Shown: piece after piece, positions 53,179 through 62,371 of the stretch | Layout: every line of letters begins with the position of its first letter | How positions within the stretch are numbered: the first letter of the stretch is position 1 | DNA from: JADLCX01 sp964630785 | GTDB lineage: Bacteria; Planctomycetota; Phycisphaerae; Phycisphaerales; UBA1924 | NCBI GenBank assembly: GCA_964630785.1 | Contig: CAZVZG010000004.1 | Span: forward strand, 136,353-200,352 | Length of the DNA: 64,000 bases | Reading direction: 5' to 3' | The notes under the pieces: model-generated | Database searches by the model: none | Told to the model about the DNA's origin: nothing | Seen by the model: only the letters and a program-made list of their open reading frames with translations | Translations under genes and position numbers: made by a program

Positions 53179-55965
53179 ATGGCAGGATCGACCAACGGGA
53201 ACGCGGATCGCAACCGACGTGTGGCCGAGCTGGTGGCCGGCGCGACCGAGCGCCCGCCCGATGAGCGGGCCGAATATCTGACCTCTCACGCCGCGGGAGA
53301 CGAGTCGCTGCTGGCCGAGGTCAAGAGCCTGCTTTCCGCGGTGGCCAGCGCGGGCGGCTTCCTCGGTCGGCCGACGGTGGTCCCGGAAGAGCCGGTGGCT
53401 GTTTGCGACTCGGAGGCGGCCACCGTCGAGAGCCCCGGCCGTTCGATCGGGCGCTATCGCCTGCTCGAGCAGATCGGCGAGGGCGGGTTCGGCGTGGTGT
53501 TCATGGCCGAGCAGCGCGAACCCGTACGCCGCATGGTCGCGCTCAAGATCATCAAGCTCGGCATGGACACGCGGGCCGTGGTGGCGAGGTTCGAGGCCGA
53601 GCGGCAGGCGCTGGCGATGATGGACCACCCCAACATCGCCAAAGTGCTCGACGCGGGCGCGACACCGTCGGGCCGTCCCTACTTCGTCATGGAACTGGTC
53701 AAGGGCGAGCCGATCACTGCGTATTGCGATGCGAAGAACCTGAGCATCCCGGAGCGGCTGGCGCTGTTCACGCAGGTCTGCCGCGCTGTGCAGCACGCGC
53801 ACACCAAGGGCGTCATCCACCGCGACATCAAGCCGAGCAACGTGCTGGTGGTCGAGCAGGACGGGCGCGCGCACAGCCGCATCATCGACTTCGGCATTGC
53901 CAAGGCCACGCAGCGCCCGCTGACGGACAAGACGGTGTTCACGGAGTTCCGCCAGCTCATCGGCACACCGGAGTACATGAGCCCCGAGCAGGCCTCCGGC
54001 AGCCTCGACATCGACACACGGAGCGACGTGTACTCCCTGGGCGTGCTGTTGTACGAACTGCTCTCCGGCGTCACGCCGCTGGACCCGCGCCGGCTGCGGT
54101 CGGCCGCGTTCGGGGAGATGCAGCGGATGATCCGCGAGGACGACCCGCCCACACCGAGCACGCGGCTGGGCCAGTCGAAGCAGACGCTGGCCAAGGTGGC
54201 CGCGGCCCGGCGTGCCGACCCGAATCGGCTGAGCTCGATGGTGCGCGGCGACCTGGACTGGATCGTGATGAGGGCGCTGGAGAAGGACCGCGCCCGTCGC
54301 TACGACAGCGCGGGCAACCTGGCCGCGGACGTGGACAGGTGCCTGCGCGGACAGCCGGTCGAGGCGGCCCCGCCGAGTGCCGGGTATCGCCTGCGGAAGT
54401 TTGTCCGCCGGCACCGCGGCGGTGTGCTGGCCGGCTCGCTCGTGGCAGCCGCGCTCCTGGCCGGGCTCGGCGTCTCGCTGTGGCAGGCCCGATTGGCGGC
54501 GCGCGAGCGCGACGCGGCGCGGGCCGCGGCGGCCGAAGCGGTCGAGGCCCGCGAGCAGGCCGATCGGACCGCCGCGTTCCAGGCCTCGCAACTCCGCGGG
54601 ATCGACGTCGGCGGGATGGGCCGGCAGATCCGCGAGGACCTTCTCATCAGCGCGCGGCGGACGCTTGAGAAGGCGGGGCTCTCCGACGATCAGATCAAGA
54701 ATCACCAATCACGGCTGGGCACGCTGCTGGACGACGCCAGTTTCACGGACGTGGCCCGAGCGACGCTCGAGAAGAGCGTGTTCGAGCGGGCGATCCAGGC
54801 CCTGGACGCGCAGTTCGACGATCAGCCGCTGGTGAAGGCCGGGCTTCTGCTCACCATCGCCGACACGATGGAGGACATGGGGATGCTCGCCGGCGCGGAA
54901 GCGCCGCTCAAGGAGGGGCTGGCGATCCAGCGCCGCGAGCTCGGCGACGACAACGAGCAGACCATCGTGGCCATCTCGGCGCTGGGCATCCTCTACCGTG
55001 CCCAGTCGCGGCTCGACCTGGCCGAACCGCTGTACCGCGAGACCCTCGAACGCTCGCGCCGCGCACTCGGGCCAGACCACCCCAAGACGCTCATCGCGCT
55101 CAACAACCTGGGCATGCTGCTCTACACTCGCGGCGATGCGGCCGCGGCGGAGAAGTGCTTCAGGGAGGTGCTCGCCGGACGCGAACGGGCGTTCGGGCCT
55201 GACGACGCCGGCAACTTGACGACGCTGAGCAACATCGGTCTGGCCCTTTACGGCCAGGGCAAGGCGGCGGAGGCCGAGCCCTACTTCAAGGACGCGGCCG
55301 AGCGTTACCGGCGTTTGAAGGGTGATGACGACCCCCGCGCGCTGACCTGCATGAGCAACCTCGGAGCGGTGTACCGAACTCTTGGGAACTTCGACCAGGC
55401 AGAGACATTGTTCCGAGAGGTGCTGGCAACACGCCGCCGCATCCGGGGCGACGAGCATCCCGAGACGCTCGAAACGGCCAACAACCTCGGCGTGGTGCTC
55501 GTCGCCGAGGGCAAGTTCGCAGAGGCGGAGCCGCTCCACCGCGAGGTCCTGATGGGCCGTACCCGCGCCCTCGGGCCGGACCACCGGCTGACCCTGACCG
55601 CCATGCAGAACATGAGCGGCCTTTTCATCGCCACCGGGAAGTACGTTGAGGCCGAAGAGATGCTCCGAAAGGCCGTCGATGGATGCGCCAAGTCGCTTGG
55701 CCCCGAGCACGTTGACACAGTGACAGCCCGGATGATGCTCGGCGAATCGATCATGAAACAGGGCCGGTTCGCCGAGGCGGAGCCGCTCCTCGTCGGGGCC
55801 CGGAGCGGGCTCGACGCCGCCAAACAGCACGTGCCAGCGGACGTTGACGAGCGGTGCACACGCAACCTCATCGACCTCTACGAAAAATGGAGCGCCGCCG
55901 ACCCCGACCACGATCACGCCGCCGCGGCCGCCCAGTGGAAGACCCGCGCTCAAAAGAAGCCGTAG
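53179..55965 (+). CDS. Membrane-anchored serine/threonine kinase with TPR repeats (copy 2)
   Basis: This 928-residue paralogue of the preceding kinase begins 43 bp after it. The kinase domain (about 95-380) has the glycine loop EQIGEGGFGVVFMAEQ, VALKIIKLG, HRDIKPSNVL and IDFGIAKAT. The transmembrane helix is at about 416-435 (GVLAGSLVAAALLAGLGVSL), followed by an Ala/Arg/Glu coiled coil. At least seven tetratricopeptide repeats of the kinesin-light-chain type (about 550-870) recur at 42 residues, for example LGPDHPKTLIALNNLGMLLY and DEHPETLETANNLGVVLVAE. ATG 53179 is chosen; the frame is open far upstream inside the previous gene. TPRs probably bind partner proteins. Confidence 0.93.
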   Translation: MAGSTNGNADRNRRVAELVAGATERPPDERAEYLTSHAAGDESLLAEVKSLLSAVASAGGFLGRPTVVPEEPVAVCDSEAATVESPGRSIGRYRLLEQIGEGGFGVVFMAEQREPVRRMVALKIIKLGMDTRAVVARFEAERQALAMMDHPNIAKVLDAGATPSGRPYFVMELVKGEPITAYCDAKNLSIPERLALFTQVCRAVQHAHTKGVIHRDIKPSNVLVVEQDGRAHSRIIDFGIAKATQRPLTDKTVFTEFRQLIGTPEYMSPEQASGSLDIDTRSDVYSLGVLLYELLSGVTPLDPRRLRSAAFGEMQRMIREDDPPTPSTRLGQSKQTLAKVAAARRADPNRLSSMVRGDLDWIVMRALEKDRARRYDSAGNLAADVDRCLRGQPVEAAPPSAGYRLRKFVRRHRGGVLAGSLVAAALLAGLGVSLWQARLAARERDAARAAAAEAVEAREQADRTAAFQASQLRGIDVGGMGRQIREDLLISARRTLEKAGLSDDQIKNHQSRLGTLLDDASFTDVARATLEKSVFERAIQALDAQFDDQPLVKAGLLLTIADTMEDMGMLAGAEAPLKEGLAIQRRELGDDNEQTIVAISALGILYRAQSRLDLAEPLYRETLERSRRALGPDHPKTLIALNNLGMLLYTRGDAAAAEKCFREVLAGRERAFGPDDAGNLTTLSNIGLALYGQGKAAEAEPYFKDAAERYRRLKGDDDPRALTCMSNLGAVYRTLGNFDQAETLFREVLATRRRIRGDEHPETLETANNLGVVLVAEGKFAEAEPLHREVLMGRTRALGPDHRLTLTAMQNMSGLFIATGKYVEAEEMLRKAVDGCAKSLGPEHVDTVTARMMLGESIMKQGRFAEAEPLLVGARSGLDAAKQHVPADVDERCTRNLIDLYEKWSAADPDHDHAAAAAQWKTRAQKKP

Positions 55966-56005
55966 CCCCTCCTCCCCCCCTGCCCACCGGAGCGAAGAAT
56001 GCGTC

Positions 56006-57031
56006 ATGATCGGACTCGCACAGGCCGCGGGGATCGCGGCGCTTCTCCTGCTCGCCGTGCAGGCGCACGGCCAGGGCGCACGGCTGGAGCTGCGCATCGT
56101 GCCGCAGTCCGGCGTCCCGGGCGTCTTGTGCGTCTACGACGACCCGCCGACGCCGCTCGGCTCCGCCGACCCGCCGCTGGAGGCCTGGGCCAGCGCGAAC
56201 ATCGCACGCAGGTTCGAACTGCGGTACCGCCTGATCGACGCGGACCCGGCCGATGGGCGCGTGCCGCACGGCCTGCGCTCCGCAACGTTCGACATCACGG
56301 TCGCGGACGCGAGCGCCGGCCTGTGGGCCCGCGGCCTGCTCTCTGTGCGCGAGGGCGAGACGGGCACCGACACGGATGAACCGGCGGAGCAGGTCGATTG
56401 CTCCGGCCTCCCGCCCGCGCCGATGCTCCGCAAACGCGGGCTACATCAGCCATTCCGGGCCGCGCTCACCGGGCTCGACCCGAGCGAGGACGCCGACAAC
56501 GGTTCGTTCCGGCCGACCGGGATCGTGGCCATCCACCCGCTCGCGGCGGGCCCGCCGGGACAGGCCACGGGCGAGTGGTTCGGGCTCTACACGTTCGACT
56601 TCACGCCCTCGGCCGGGCTCGCGGGGCCGCTGACCATCGCGGCCGCGATGAACGGTGAGTTTCAATGGTACGACTCGCTCGGATCGATCCACCCTTCGAT
56701 GCTGACCTCGCCGGCGAGCGTCACCCTGCGCGTCCCGGCCCGTCCCGCGGCCTGTTGCTCGCGTGGCAACTGCGTCGTCGCGCTCACACCCAGCGCGTGC
56801 TTCGCGACCGGCGGATTTGTCGCAACCGACAATGTCTGCGGCCCGACCCCCACATCAAACTGCTGCTTCGGCGATTTCAACCGCGACGGTACGGTCGGCG
56901 TGCAGGACGTCCTCGATTTCGTCACGGCATACTTGAGCGGCTCGCGCCTCGCCGACGTCAACGGCTCGGGCTCGCTGACCGTGCAGGACGTGTTCGATTT
57001 CCTCGCGGTCTACTTCGATGGTTGCGGGTGA
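56006..57031 (+). CDS. Secreted protein with GC-type dockerin anchor
   Basis: This 341-residue exported protein has a signal peptide (GIAALLLLAVQAHGQG). The body (about 25-260) has beta-rich sequence without a family I can name. A Cys-rich linker (PAACCSRGNCVVALTPSACF) leads to a C-terminal dockerin-like pair of calcium-binding repeats, DFNRDGTVGVQDVLDFVTAY and DVNGSGSLTVQDVFDFLAVY. It ends in GCG, the layout called GC-type dockerin anchor in Phycisphaerae. Such tails probably serve sorting or surface attachment rather than a cellulosome; that is inference. Confidence 0.85.
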   Translation: MIGLAQAAGIAALLLLAVQAHGQGARLELRIVPQSGVPGVLCVYDDPPTPLGSADPPLEAWASANIARRFELRYRLIDADPADGRVPHGLRSATFDITVADASAGLWARGLLSVREGETGTDTDEPAEQVDCSGLPPAPMLRKRGLHQPFRAALTGLDPSEDADNGSFRPTGIVAIHPLAAGPPGQATGEWFGLYTFDFTPSAGLAGPLTIAAAMNGEFQWYDSLGSIHPSMLTSPASVTLRVPARPAACCSRGNCVVALTPSACFATGGFVATDNVCGPTPTSNCCFGDFNRDGTVGVQDVLDFVTAYLSGSRLADVNGSGSLTVQDVFDFLAVYFDGCG

Positions 57032-57066
57032 GGCGGTGAGTCCGCAAGTGCGCGCCGGCACGGCCG

Positions 57067-58128
57067 TCACACCTCCGCCGCGGCTCGCTTCTTGATGTCG
57101 CCGGGATGCCGTGCGTACGTCAGCGCGGTGTCGTAGGTGATCTCGCCGCCCTGGTAGAGGTCCAGCAGCGACTGGTCGAAGGTGATCATCCCTCGCTTTC
57201 GCCCCGACTGGATCTCGCTGTAGAGCTGGTGCGCCGTGTTCTCCCGGATGTGGTGGCGGACGCTCTGCGTGCCGATCAGGACCTCGCAGCACACGACCAC
57301 GCCCTTGGCCGCGGCCGTGGGGAGCAGATGCTGGGCCACCACGCCCTCGAACGTGTTGGCAAGCATGTAGCGGATCTCCTGCTGCTGGCCATCCGGGAAG
57401 GCGGAGACCATCCGCTGTACGACGTCCACGGCCGAGGGCGTGTGCAGCGTGGCGATGACCAGGTGCCCGGTTTCGGCGGCCATGAGCGCGGTGTAGATCG
57501 TGTCACGGTCGCGCATCTCGCCCACCGCGATCACGTCGGGGTCCTGTCGCAGCACGTGCCGCAGGGCGGACGTGAAGTCGAGCACGTCGGCCAGCAACTC
57601 CTGCTGCACGACGATCGATCTCTTGGATGTGTGCACGTACTCGATCGGGTCTTCGATGGTGATGATCTTGCAGGCGCGCTCGGCGTTGATCAGGTCGAGC
57701 ATGTAGTGCAGGGTCGTGGTCTTGCCCACGCCCGTGGGCCCGGTGAGCACGACCAGCCCGTGTGTCTTGCGGGCCAGATCGTCCACTATCGGGGGCAGAC
57801 GCAACTGCTCGCGTGTGCGCACGACCGGCTCGCTCATGCGGATGGCCAGCTCCCACAGGCCGTTGCGCCGGTACACGGTCATCCGCGAGCGGCCGATGTC
57901 CGGCAGGGTCACCGACGAGCAGATCTGCCACTCCCGCTCCAGCCGGACGAGCTGCTCGTCGGGGAGGACCTCCTTGATCATCGCGTCGATGAGCTCGGTT
58001 GTCATGGGCGCGCCCCGGGTAGGGACGATCTCTCCGCCGATGCGGAACATGGGTGGGAAGCCGACCAGAACGTGCGCGTCCGACGCGTTGTGCTCGCGCG
58101 CGCCCAGAAGGATGGAACGGAGTTTCAT
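57067..58128 (-). CDS. pilT: PilT-family twitching motility ATPase
   Basis: This 353-residue secretion ATPase of the PilT/retraction type powers type IV pilus retraction. Walker A is VLTGPTGVGKTTTLHYML (about 128-145), the Asp box IITIEDPIEYVH, Walker B DPDVIAVGEMRDRDT and the His box TGHLVIATLHT. The N-terminal SDAHVLVGFPPMFRIGGEIV fits. The C-terminal AIRAG-type motif of canonical PilT is not obvious, so it could be a PilT-like ATPase of another role. No pilin genes are adjacent. Its ATG overlaps the TPR gene stop (ATGA), making it the last gene of the long minus-strand operon. Confidence 0.85.
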   Translation of the reverse strand: MKLRSILLGAREHNASDAHVLVGFPPMFRIGGEIVPTRGAPMTTELIDAMIKEVLPDEQLVRLEREWQICSSVTLPDIGRSRMTVYRRNGLWELAIRMSEPVVRTREQLRLPPIVDDLARKTHGLVVLTGPTGVGKTTTLHYMLDLINAERACKIITIEDPIEYVHTSKRSIVVQQELLADVLDFTSALRHVLRQDPDVIAVGEMRDRDTIYTALMAAETGHLVIATLHTPSAVDVVQRMVSAFPDGQQQEIRYMLANTFEGVVAQHLLPTAAAKGVVVCCEVLIGTQSVRHHIRENTAHQLYSEIQSGRKRGMITFDQSLLDLYQGGEITYDTALTYARHPGDIKKRAAAEV

Positions 58129-58916
58129 CGTGAAAAGGCCCCTCCAAACCAGCGCCGCAGCCGGCCGACACGGCCGATCTGTTCGAGTTCACGCAACGCC
58201 GCGGCCGCGTCGGCCTGCCCGCCAGGCAGTTGCCCGCACCGCCCGTAGCTCGTGGCGGCCCGCTCGCGCATGCCCAACGCTGCCTGGCAACGCCCGAGAA
58301 TGAGCCACGGGTACGCCAGGCTCGGCTGCATGTCGACGCCCGCCTGCGCGTATTGGAGCGCCGCCGCGGGCTGGCGGTGGTGGAGATAAACCCGGGCGAC
58401 GAGCACGCGCTCGAACCAGTCGGCGCCGGGCTCCGCGAGCGACTTCTCGAAACAATCCCGGGCCCGCCGGGCCGCGCTGCGCAGCATCACCTCGGCGCGC
58501 ACGCGCCATCGGAGCGCCGAGCTCCCCTGGCTTTGCAGCGACAGGTCCGAGGAGGTCACGGCCGCCCTGAGGTCGCCCTGTCGCAAGCACGCCTGCGCCT
58601 TGGCGGCCAGCAGGTCGCCGTTGTTCTTGAACAGCTCCAGCGCCTTGTCGGCCCACAATCTCGCCTCGGGGTATTCGGCGAGCTCCACGAGCATCTGCAC
58701 CTGGCCCACCCAGGCCGCGATGAGCGCCCGATCGCCGCCCAGCGCCCGCGTGAACATCTGCAGGGCGGTCTCGAAACGCCCGCTTCGCCACGCCTCGGCC
58801 GCGAGCGTCAGGTCGTACTGCGGCGTGCGCACGGGCGTGCCGAGCAGCGGTTCAGGCTCCGCGGCCTCCAGGCGGGCCTGCTCCCGCACCTCGAGCTTGG
58901 CGAATCGTCCGCTCAC
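58125..58916 (-). CDS. TPR-repeat protein
   Basis: This 263-residue soluble protein starts at the GTG overlapping the upstream stop (GTGA). Tetratricopeptide-like helical pairs cover residues 35-230, for example LAAEAWRSGRFETALQMFTR, AEYPEARLWADKALELFKNN and AYPWLILGRCQAALGMRERA. No enzyme domain is present, so a scaffold role for neighbouring operon products is likely. An alternative long upstream frame reaches into the next gene but is not supported. Confidence 0.8.
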   Translation of the reverse strand: MSGRFAKLEVREQARLEAAEPEPLLGTPVRTPQYDLTLAAEAWRSGRFETALQMFTRALGGDRALIAAWVGQVQMLVELAEYPEARLWADKALELFKNNGDLLAAKAQACLRQGDLRAAVTSSDLSLQSQGSSALRWRVRAEVMLRSAARRARDCFEKSLAEPGADWFERVLVARVYLHHRQPAAALQYAQAGVDMQPSLAYPWLILGRCQAALGMRERAATSYGRCGQLPGGQADAAAALRELEQIGRVGRLRRWFGGAFSR

Positions 58917-59956
58917 GGGCGCTCTCCGTTGGGGAAGCCGAGGCGTGCCCACGGGCGCACACGCATGATGACCCTGCCCCGGATCGCGTCCTCGGTCAGC
59001 TCGGCGACGGCGGTGAACATTTCGGCGCTCAGTGCGGGGGAGTTGGGAACATTCACCCAGGCGAGGGTCGAAGGCAGCACCACGTACGCGCCCTCGGGTA
59101 CTTCGAGTTTCAGGTCGGGACAGTTGCGGATAGACCCGATGGGACCGAGCCCCGGCGCGGGTGCTTCGCCGTTGATCGTGAGCACGCCCTTGTCGATCCG
59201 CACCGTGTCGCCCTCGACGGCGACGATGCGGTCCACGTTGAGCCCCGCTCGAATGTACGCGTGGCCGAAGGAGGCCGGGCCGATCTCCGCTACGACCAAG
59301 TCGCCACGTCTCCAAGACGACGGGCGTGTCCACGGGCCGGTGTAGAGGAGAACGTCCCCGTTGGCCAGCACCTGCTGATCCCTCAGACTGTTGATCGGCA
59401 GCACCCCGGCCGCCCGCTGCAGGCCCCGCGCGATCGGCCAATAGACCCCGAACAGGACGGCCGCGTAGACGCCCATGCCGGCGACGAGGCGGAATGGGAG
59501 CGACCTTCCCTGGAGTTGCGGCGTGAGCAGCAGCGAGATCGAGAAGCAGTGCACGCTGACGGACGCGAACCCGAAGAATCGCGAATACCCGGACCCCACC
59601 GTCCCCAAGGAGAGCAGGAGCAGCAACCCCCAGCAGGAGAGCACGAGCCAACCCAGCACCCGCAGACCGACAGCCCGCGCAAGGATTTGGGGCAGGCCGG
59701 GAACGATCGCCGAGAGCATCTGGCCCCAGGTCATGCCGGAGGTCGCGGGCGCCCGCAGCGCACGCCCCACGTCTCCGAAGCCCGACACGAAGGAATATCG
59801 CGCCGATTGCACCGCGGCCCTGGTACGTCGGCCGGCGCGCCCGCTCGACGCCCTCGGAGGGATGAAGCCGACCGCGTCCAGGTCCAGGCGCGTGGCGCAG
59901 CGAACGCAGGCCTGCGTTCCGGGGGTGTTCTGGAATGTGCAGCTCGGGCATTCCAT
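58913..59956 (-). CDS. Zinc-ribbon membrane protein with signal-peptidase-like (S26) domain
   Basis: This 347-residue protein starts with a zinc ribbon (CPSC at residues 3-6, CVRC about 17-20). About three to four transmembrane helices follow (about 95-190), for example GWLVLSCWGLLLLLSLG. The C-terminal part resembles the S26 leader-peptidase fold: NGDVLLYTGPW, RRGDLVVAEIG and VDRIVAVEGDTVRIDKGVLT. I cannot see the SMxPT catalytic Ser motif, so it may be an inactive or divergent member. ATG 59956 is chosen because the zinc ribbon begins there. It lies 31 bp after the DUF2997 gene. Confidence 0.7.
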   Translation of the reverse strand: MECPSCTFQNTPGTQACVRCATRLDLDAVGFIPPRASSGRAGRRTRAAVQSARYSFVSGFGDVGRALRAPATSGMTWGQMLSAIVPGLPQILARAVGLRVLGWLVLSCWGLLLLLSLGTVGSGYSRFFGFASVSVHCFSISLLLTPQLQGRSLPFRLVAGMGVYAAVLFGVYWPIARGLQRAAGVLPINSLRDQQVLANGDVLLYTGPWTRPSSWRRGDLVVAEIGPASFGHAYIRAGLNVDRIVAVEGDTVRIDKGVLTINGEAPAPGLGPIGSIRNCPDLKLEVPEGAYVVLPSTLAWVNVPNSPALSAEMFTAVAELTEDAIRGRVIMRVRPWARLGFPNGERP

Positions 59957-59987
59957 GCGTCGCTCGGCGCGTCGATCGCGCCCGGGC

Positions 59988-60203
59988 TCAGCCGGGGCGC
60001 GTCCGGTTCTCCACGCGGGTGTCGATGCGGACCGCCCCCGGAGCGCCGTAGTACTCGCTGGTGAGCTGCCGGCTCTCCTCCTTCCCCACGATCTGCCGGA
60101 GCATGTCGGTGAGGTCGGTGCACTCCTTGCCGGAGACGCCGTGGACCTTGATCCGCACCTTGCCGTCCTTGCCGATGGTGATGTCGAACTCGGGCTTGCC
60201 CAT
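59988..60203 (-). CDS. DUF2997 family protein
   Basis: This 71-residue small protein has the DUF2997 pattern: EFDITIGKDGKVRIKVHGVS followed by Gly-Lys-Glu-Cys-Thr-Asp-Leu-Thr and a helix. DUF2997 genes are regularly found next to DUF1257 and Ycf46-like ATPase genes in cyanobacteria and planctomycetes, as here (19 bp after DUF1257). The function is unknown. Confidence 0.85.
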   Translation of the reverse strand: MGKPEFDITIGKDGKVRIKVHGVSGKECTDLTDMLRQIVGKEESRQLTSEYYGAPGAVRIDTRVENRTRPG

Positions 60204-60222
60204 GTGAGCACGGCTCCTGGCG

Positions 60223-60681
60223 TCAGCGACCCAGCCGGACGCGCATCTGGATGGACTGGTCCTTCTGCACCGACTCTTCCGCGATGCTGTACCCCCGCGA
60301 CTTGAGCTCGGTGACGAGTTTGTGGTAGGCGAACTGCTGCACGATCCGGCCCGAGACCTCCTCGCCGATGCGCCGGAGCTCGGACTTGCTCTTGCCCGTG
60401 CCCGAGACGCAGACCGAACACTTGCCGCGGTCGTCCGCGCCGATCTCGACGACCACGCCGTCTTTGGCGATCCGGATCTTTTCGCCGCGGGAGAGCGTCT
60501 CGGCGAGGACTTCCGAGTTGGCGATCTCGGACTCGACGCGCTCCGCCCCGGCGGGCGTGCTCACGTCGGCGTGCGAGGCCAGAACGGCGAAGCCCATGGC
60601 CCCGGCCGCGCTGACCACGGCCGAGGCGATCGCGGGCCAGGAGGCGATGATGATGGGCGTGACGACCGAAACGCTGCTCAT
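60223..60681 (-). CDS. DUF1257 (Ycf35-like) protein
   Basis: This 152-residue protein has a C-terminal half matching the DUF1257/Ycf35 signature (IVQQFAYHKLVTELKSRGYS, then AEESVQKDQSIQMRVR). The N-terminal 35 residues are hydrophobic (ASWPAIASAVVSAAGAMGFA) and could form a membrane helix, which is not usual for this family as I know it. It lies 25 bp after the Ycf46-like gene, in the same operon. Function unknown; in plastids and cyanobacteria it accompanies Ycf46. Confidence 0.85.
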   Translation of the reverse strand: MSSVSVVTPIIIASWPAIASAVVSAAGAMGFAVLASHADVSTPAGAERVESEIANSEVLAETLSRGEKIRIAKDGVVVEIGADDRGKCSVCVSGTGKSKSELRRIGEEVSGRIVQQFAYHKLVTELKSRGYSIAEESVQKDQSIQMRVRLGR

Positions 60682-60706
60682 GGCTTGCTCCTGAGCGGGG
60701 TTTGCA

Positions 60707-62371
60707 TCAGACCTCCAGTTTTCGCTTGGGCTGCGGCGTGAGCTGGGTGTCGGGCCGTGAGGCGAAGCGGGCCCGGCCCTCGGCCCACGCGCGGATGCCG
60801 GCTACGCGCTCGCTCATGGTGCGTGAGAGCGGGACGGTCTCGCGGAGGCTCTTGAGGATGTCGCCGGTCTGGAGCTCGCGCCCGACGTAGAACGCGTCGT
60901 AGAGCGCGCTGATGATCGCCTGCTCGATCTCGGCGCCGCTGAAGCCCTCCGACGCCCCCGTGAGCTCGTCGAGGTCAAACCCGGCCGGGTCGCGATGGCG
61001 CTTGGCGGTGTGTATGCGGAGGATCTCCCGCCGCTCGGCGGCCGTGGGCAGGTCCACAAAGAAGATTTCGTCGAGGCGTCCCTTGCGGAGCAGTTCCGGC
61101 GGCAGGTGCGAGATGTCGTTGGCCGTGGCCAGCACGAACACCGGCTTGGTCTTCTCGCTCAGCCACGTGAGCAGCGTGCTCATCACGCGGGCGGTCGTTC
61201 CGCCGTCGGTCCCCGCCGACCCCTGCGAGCCGGCGAAGGCTTTGTCGATCTCGTCGACCCACAGCACCGCGGGGGCGATGCTCTCGGCCACGGCGATGGC
61301 CCGGCGGACGTTGCTCTCCGACGAGCCCACGAGGCTGGAGAAGACCCGCCCCACGTCGAACCGAAGCAGCGGCATGTTCCACTCGCGGCTGACCGCCTTG
61401 GCGCACAGGCTCTTGCCGCAGCCCTGCACGCCCACGAGCAGCACGCCCTTGGGCGGCGGCAGGCCGAAGTCGTGGGCCTTCTGGCTGAACGCCGCGGAGC
61501 GCCGTTGCAGCCATCCCTTGAGTTCGTCCAGCCCGCCGACGGCGTTGAGCTCGGCGGTGGCCTCGTAATACTCCAGCAGGCCGCTCTTGCGCACGATCTG
61601 CTGCTTCTCGGCGAAGACCGTGGACACGTCCGAGCCGTCGAGCGTCCCGTCGTTGACGAGCGTCTTGGCGAAGACGTTCTCGGCCTCTTGCAGCGTGAGC
61701 CCGCCCGCGGCCCGGATCAGCGCCTCCCGCCCCGCGTCGTCCAACTCGATCTTCAGCCCCGAGTGCTCGCCCACGTCCTTGCAGATCCGCCTGAGCAGCC
61801 CGTCCACCTCCGCGGGCACGGGGAGCGGGAAGTCGTAGACCGTCACGTCCTTCTCGAGTTCGGGCGAGAGTTCGACGTGCGGCGAACAGATGACGACGGT
61901 CTTGTAGCTGTCGCTCAGGGCCCGCGCCGTTTCGCGGAGCTTGCGGATGTTGGGGATGTTGCACTGCACGTTGGGACGGATGAGCGCGTGGAAGTCGTGC
62001 AGGAGGTAGATCGCCGGCTCCTTGCTCTCGATGATCTGGTCGAGGGCCTCGATCGGGTCGGCGAGGCCGCGGGCCCGCGCGGGGGCGGGGCCGGCCGCGC
62101 CGCCGAGCCGGCGCATCCCCCCGGTCACCGACCACGCGAACATCTGCTTGCTCCGCCGCTGGGCAATGCGGAGCAGGTGCTGCTCGACGCGGGCCTCCTC
62201 CCAGCTCACCACGTACACCACCGGGTACCGGGCCCGGATGAGCAGTTCCAACTCGTCGGTCGGAGGCTCGGACGCGGCCGCGGGCTTGCCGACGGTCGCC
62301 TTGGGCGCTGGTCGCGCCGCCGGAGAGTACGTGGGCACGGACGTGCCGTTGGATGAGGGGGTCGCGTTCAT
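60707..62371 (-). CDS. Ycf46-like AAA+ ATPase
   Basis: This 554-residue AAA+ ATPase has an N-terminal domain with the Ycf46 pattern (ELELLIRARYPVVYVVSWEE, then HALIRPNVQCNIPNIRKLRE). The AAA module (about 290-510) has Walker A LLVGVQGCGKSLCAKAV, Walker B APAVLWVDEIDKAFAG, sensor 1 PVFVLATANDI and the arginine finger region PPELLRKGRLDEIFFVDLP. ATG 62371 is chosen; it overlaps the stop of the 80-aa gene (ATGA). All nucleotide-binding residues are present. In cyanobacteria Ycf46 has been linked to inorganic-carbon use; the role here is unknown. Confidence 0.92.
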   Translation of the reverse strand: MNATPSSNGTSVPTYSPAARPAPKATVGKPAAASEPPTDELELLIRARYPVVYVVSWEEARVEQHLLRIAQRRSKQMFAWSVTGGMRRLGGAAGPAPARARGLADPIEALDQIIESKEPAIYLLHDFHALIRPNVQCNIPNIRKLRETARALSDSYKTVVICSPHVELSPELEKDVTVYDFPLPVPAEVDGLLRRICKDVGEHSGLKIELDDAGREALIRAAGGLTLQEAENVFAKTLVNDGTLDGSDVSTVFAEKQQIVRKSGLLEYYEATAELNAVGGLDELKGWLQRRSAAFSQKAHDFGLPPPKGVLLVGVQGCGKSLCAKAVSREWNMPLLRFDVGRVFSSLVGSSESNVRRAIAVAESIAPAVLWVDEIDKAFAGSQGSAGTDGGTTARVMSTLLTWLSEKTKPVFVLATANDISHLPPELLRKGRLDEIFFVDLPTAAERREILRIHTAKRHRDPAGFDLDELTGASEGFSGAEIEQAIISALYDAFYVGRELQTGDILKSLRETVPLSRTMSERVAGIRAWAEGRARFASRPDTQLTPQPKRKLEV

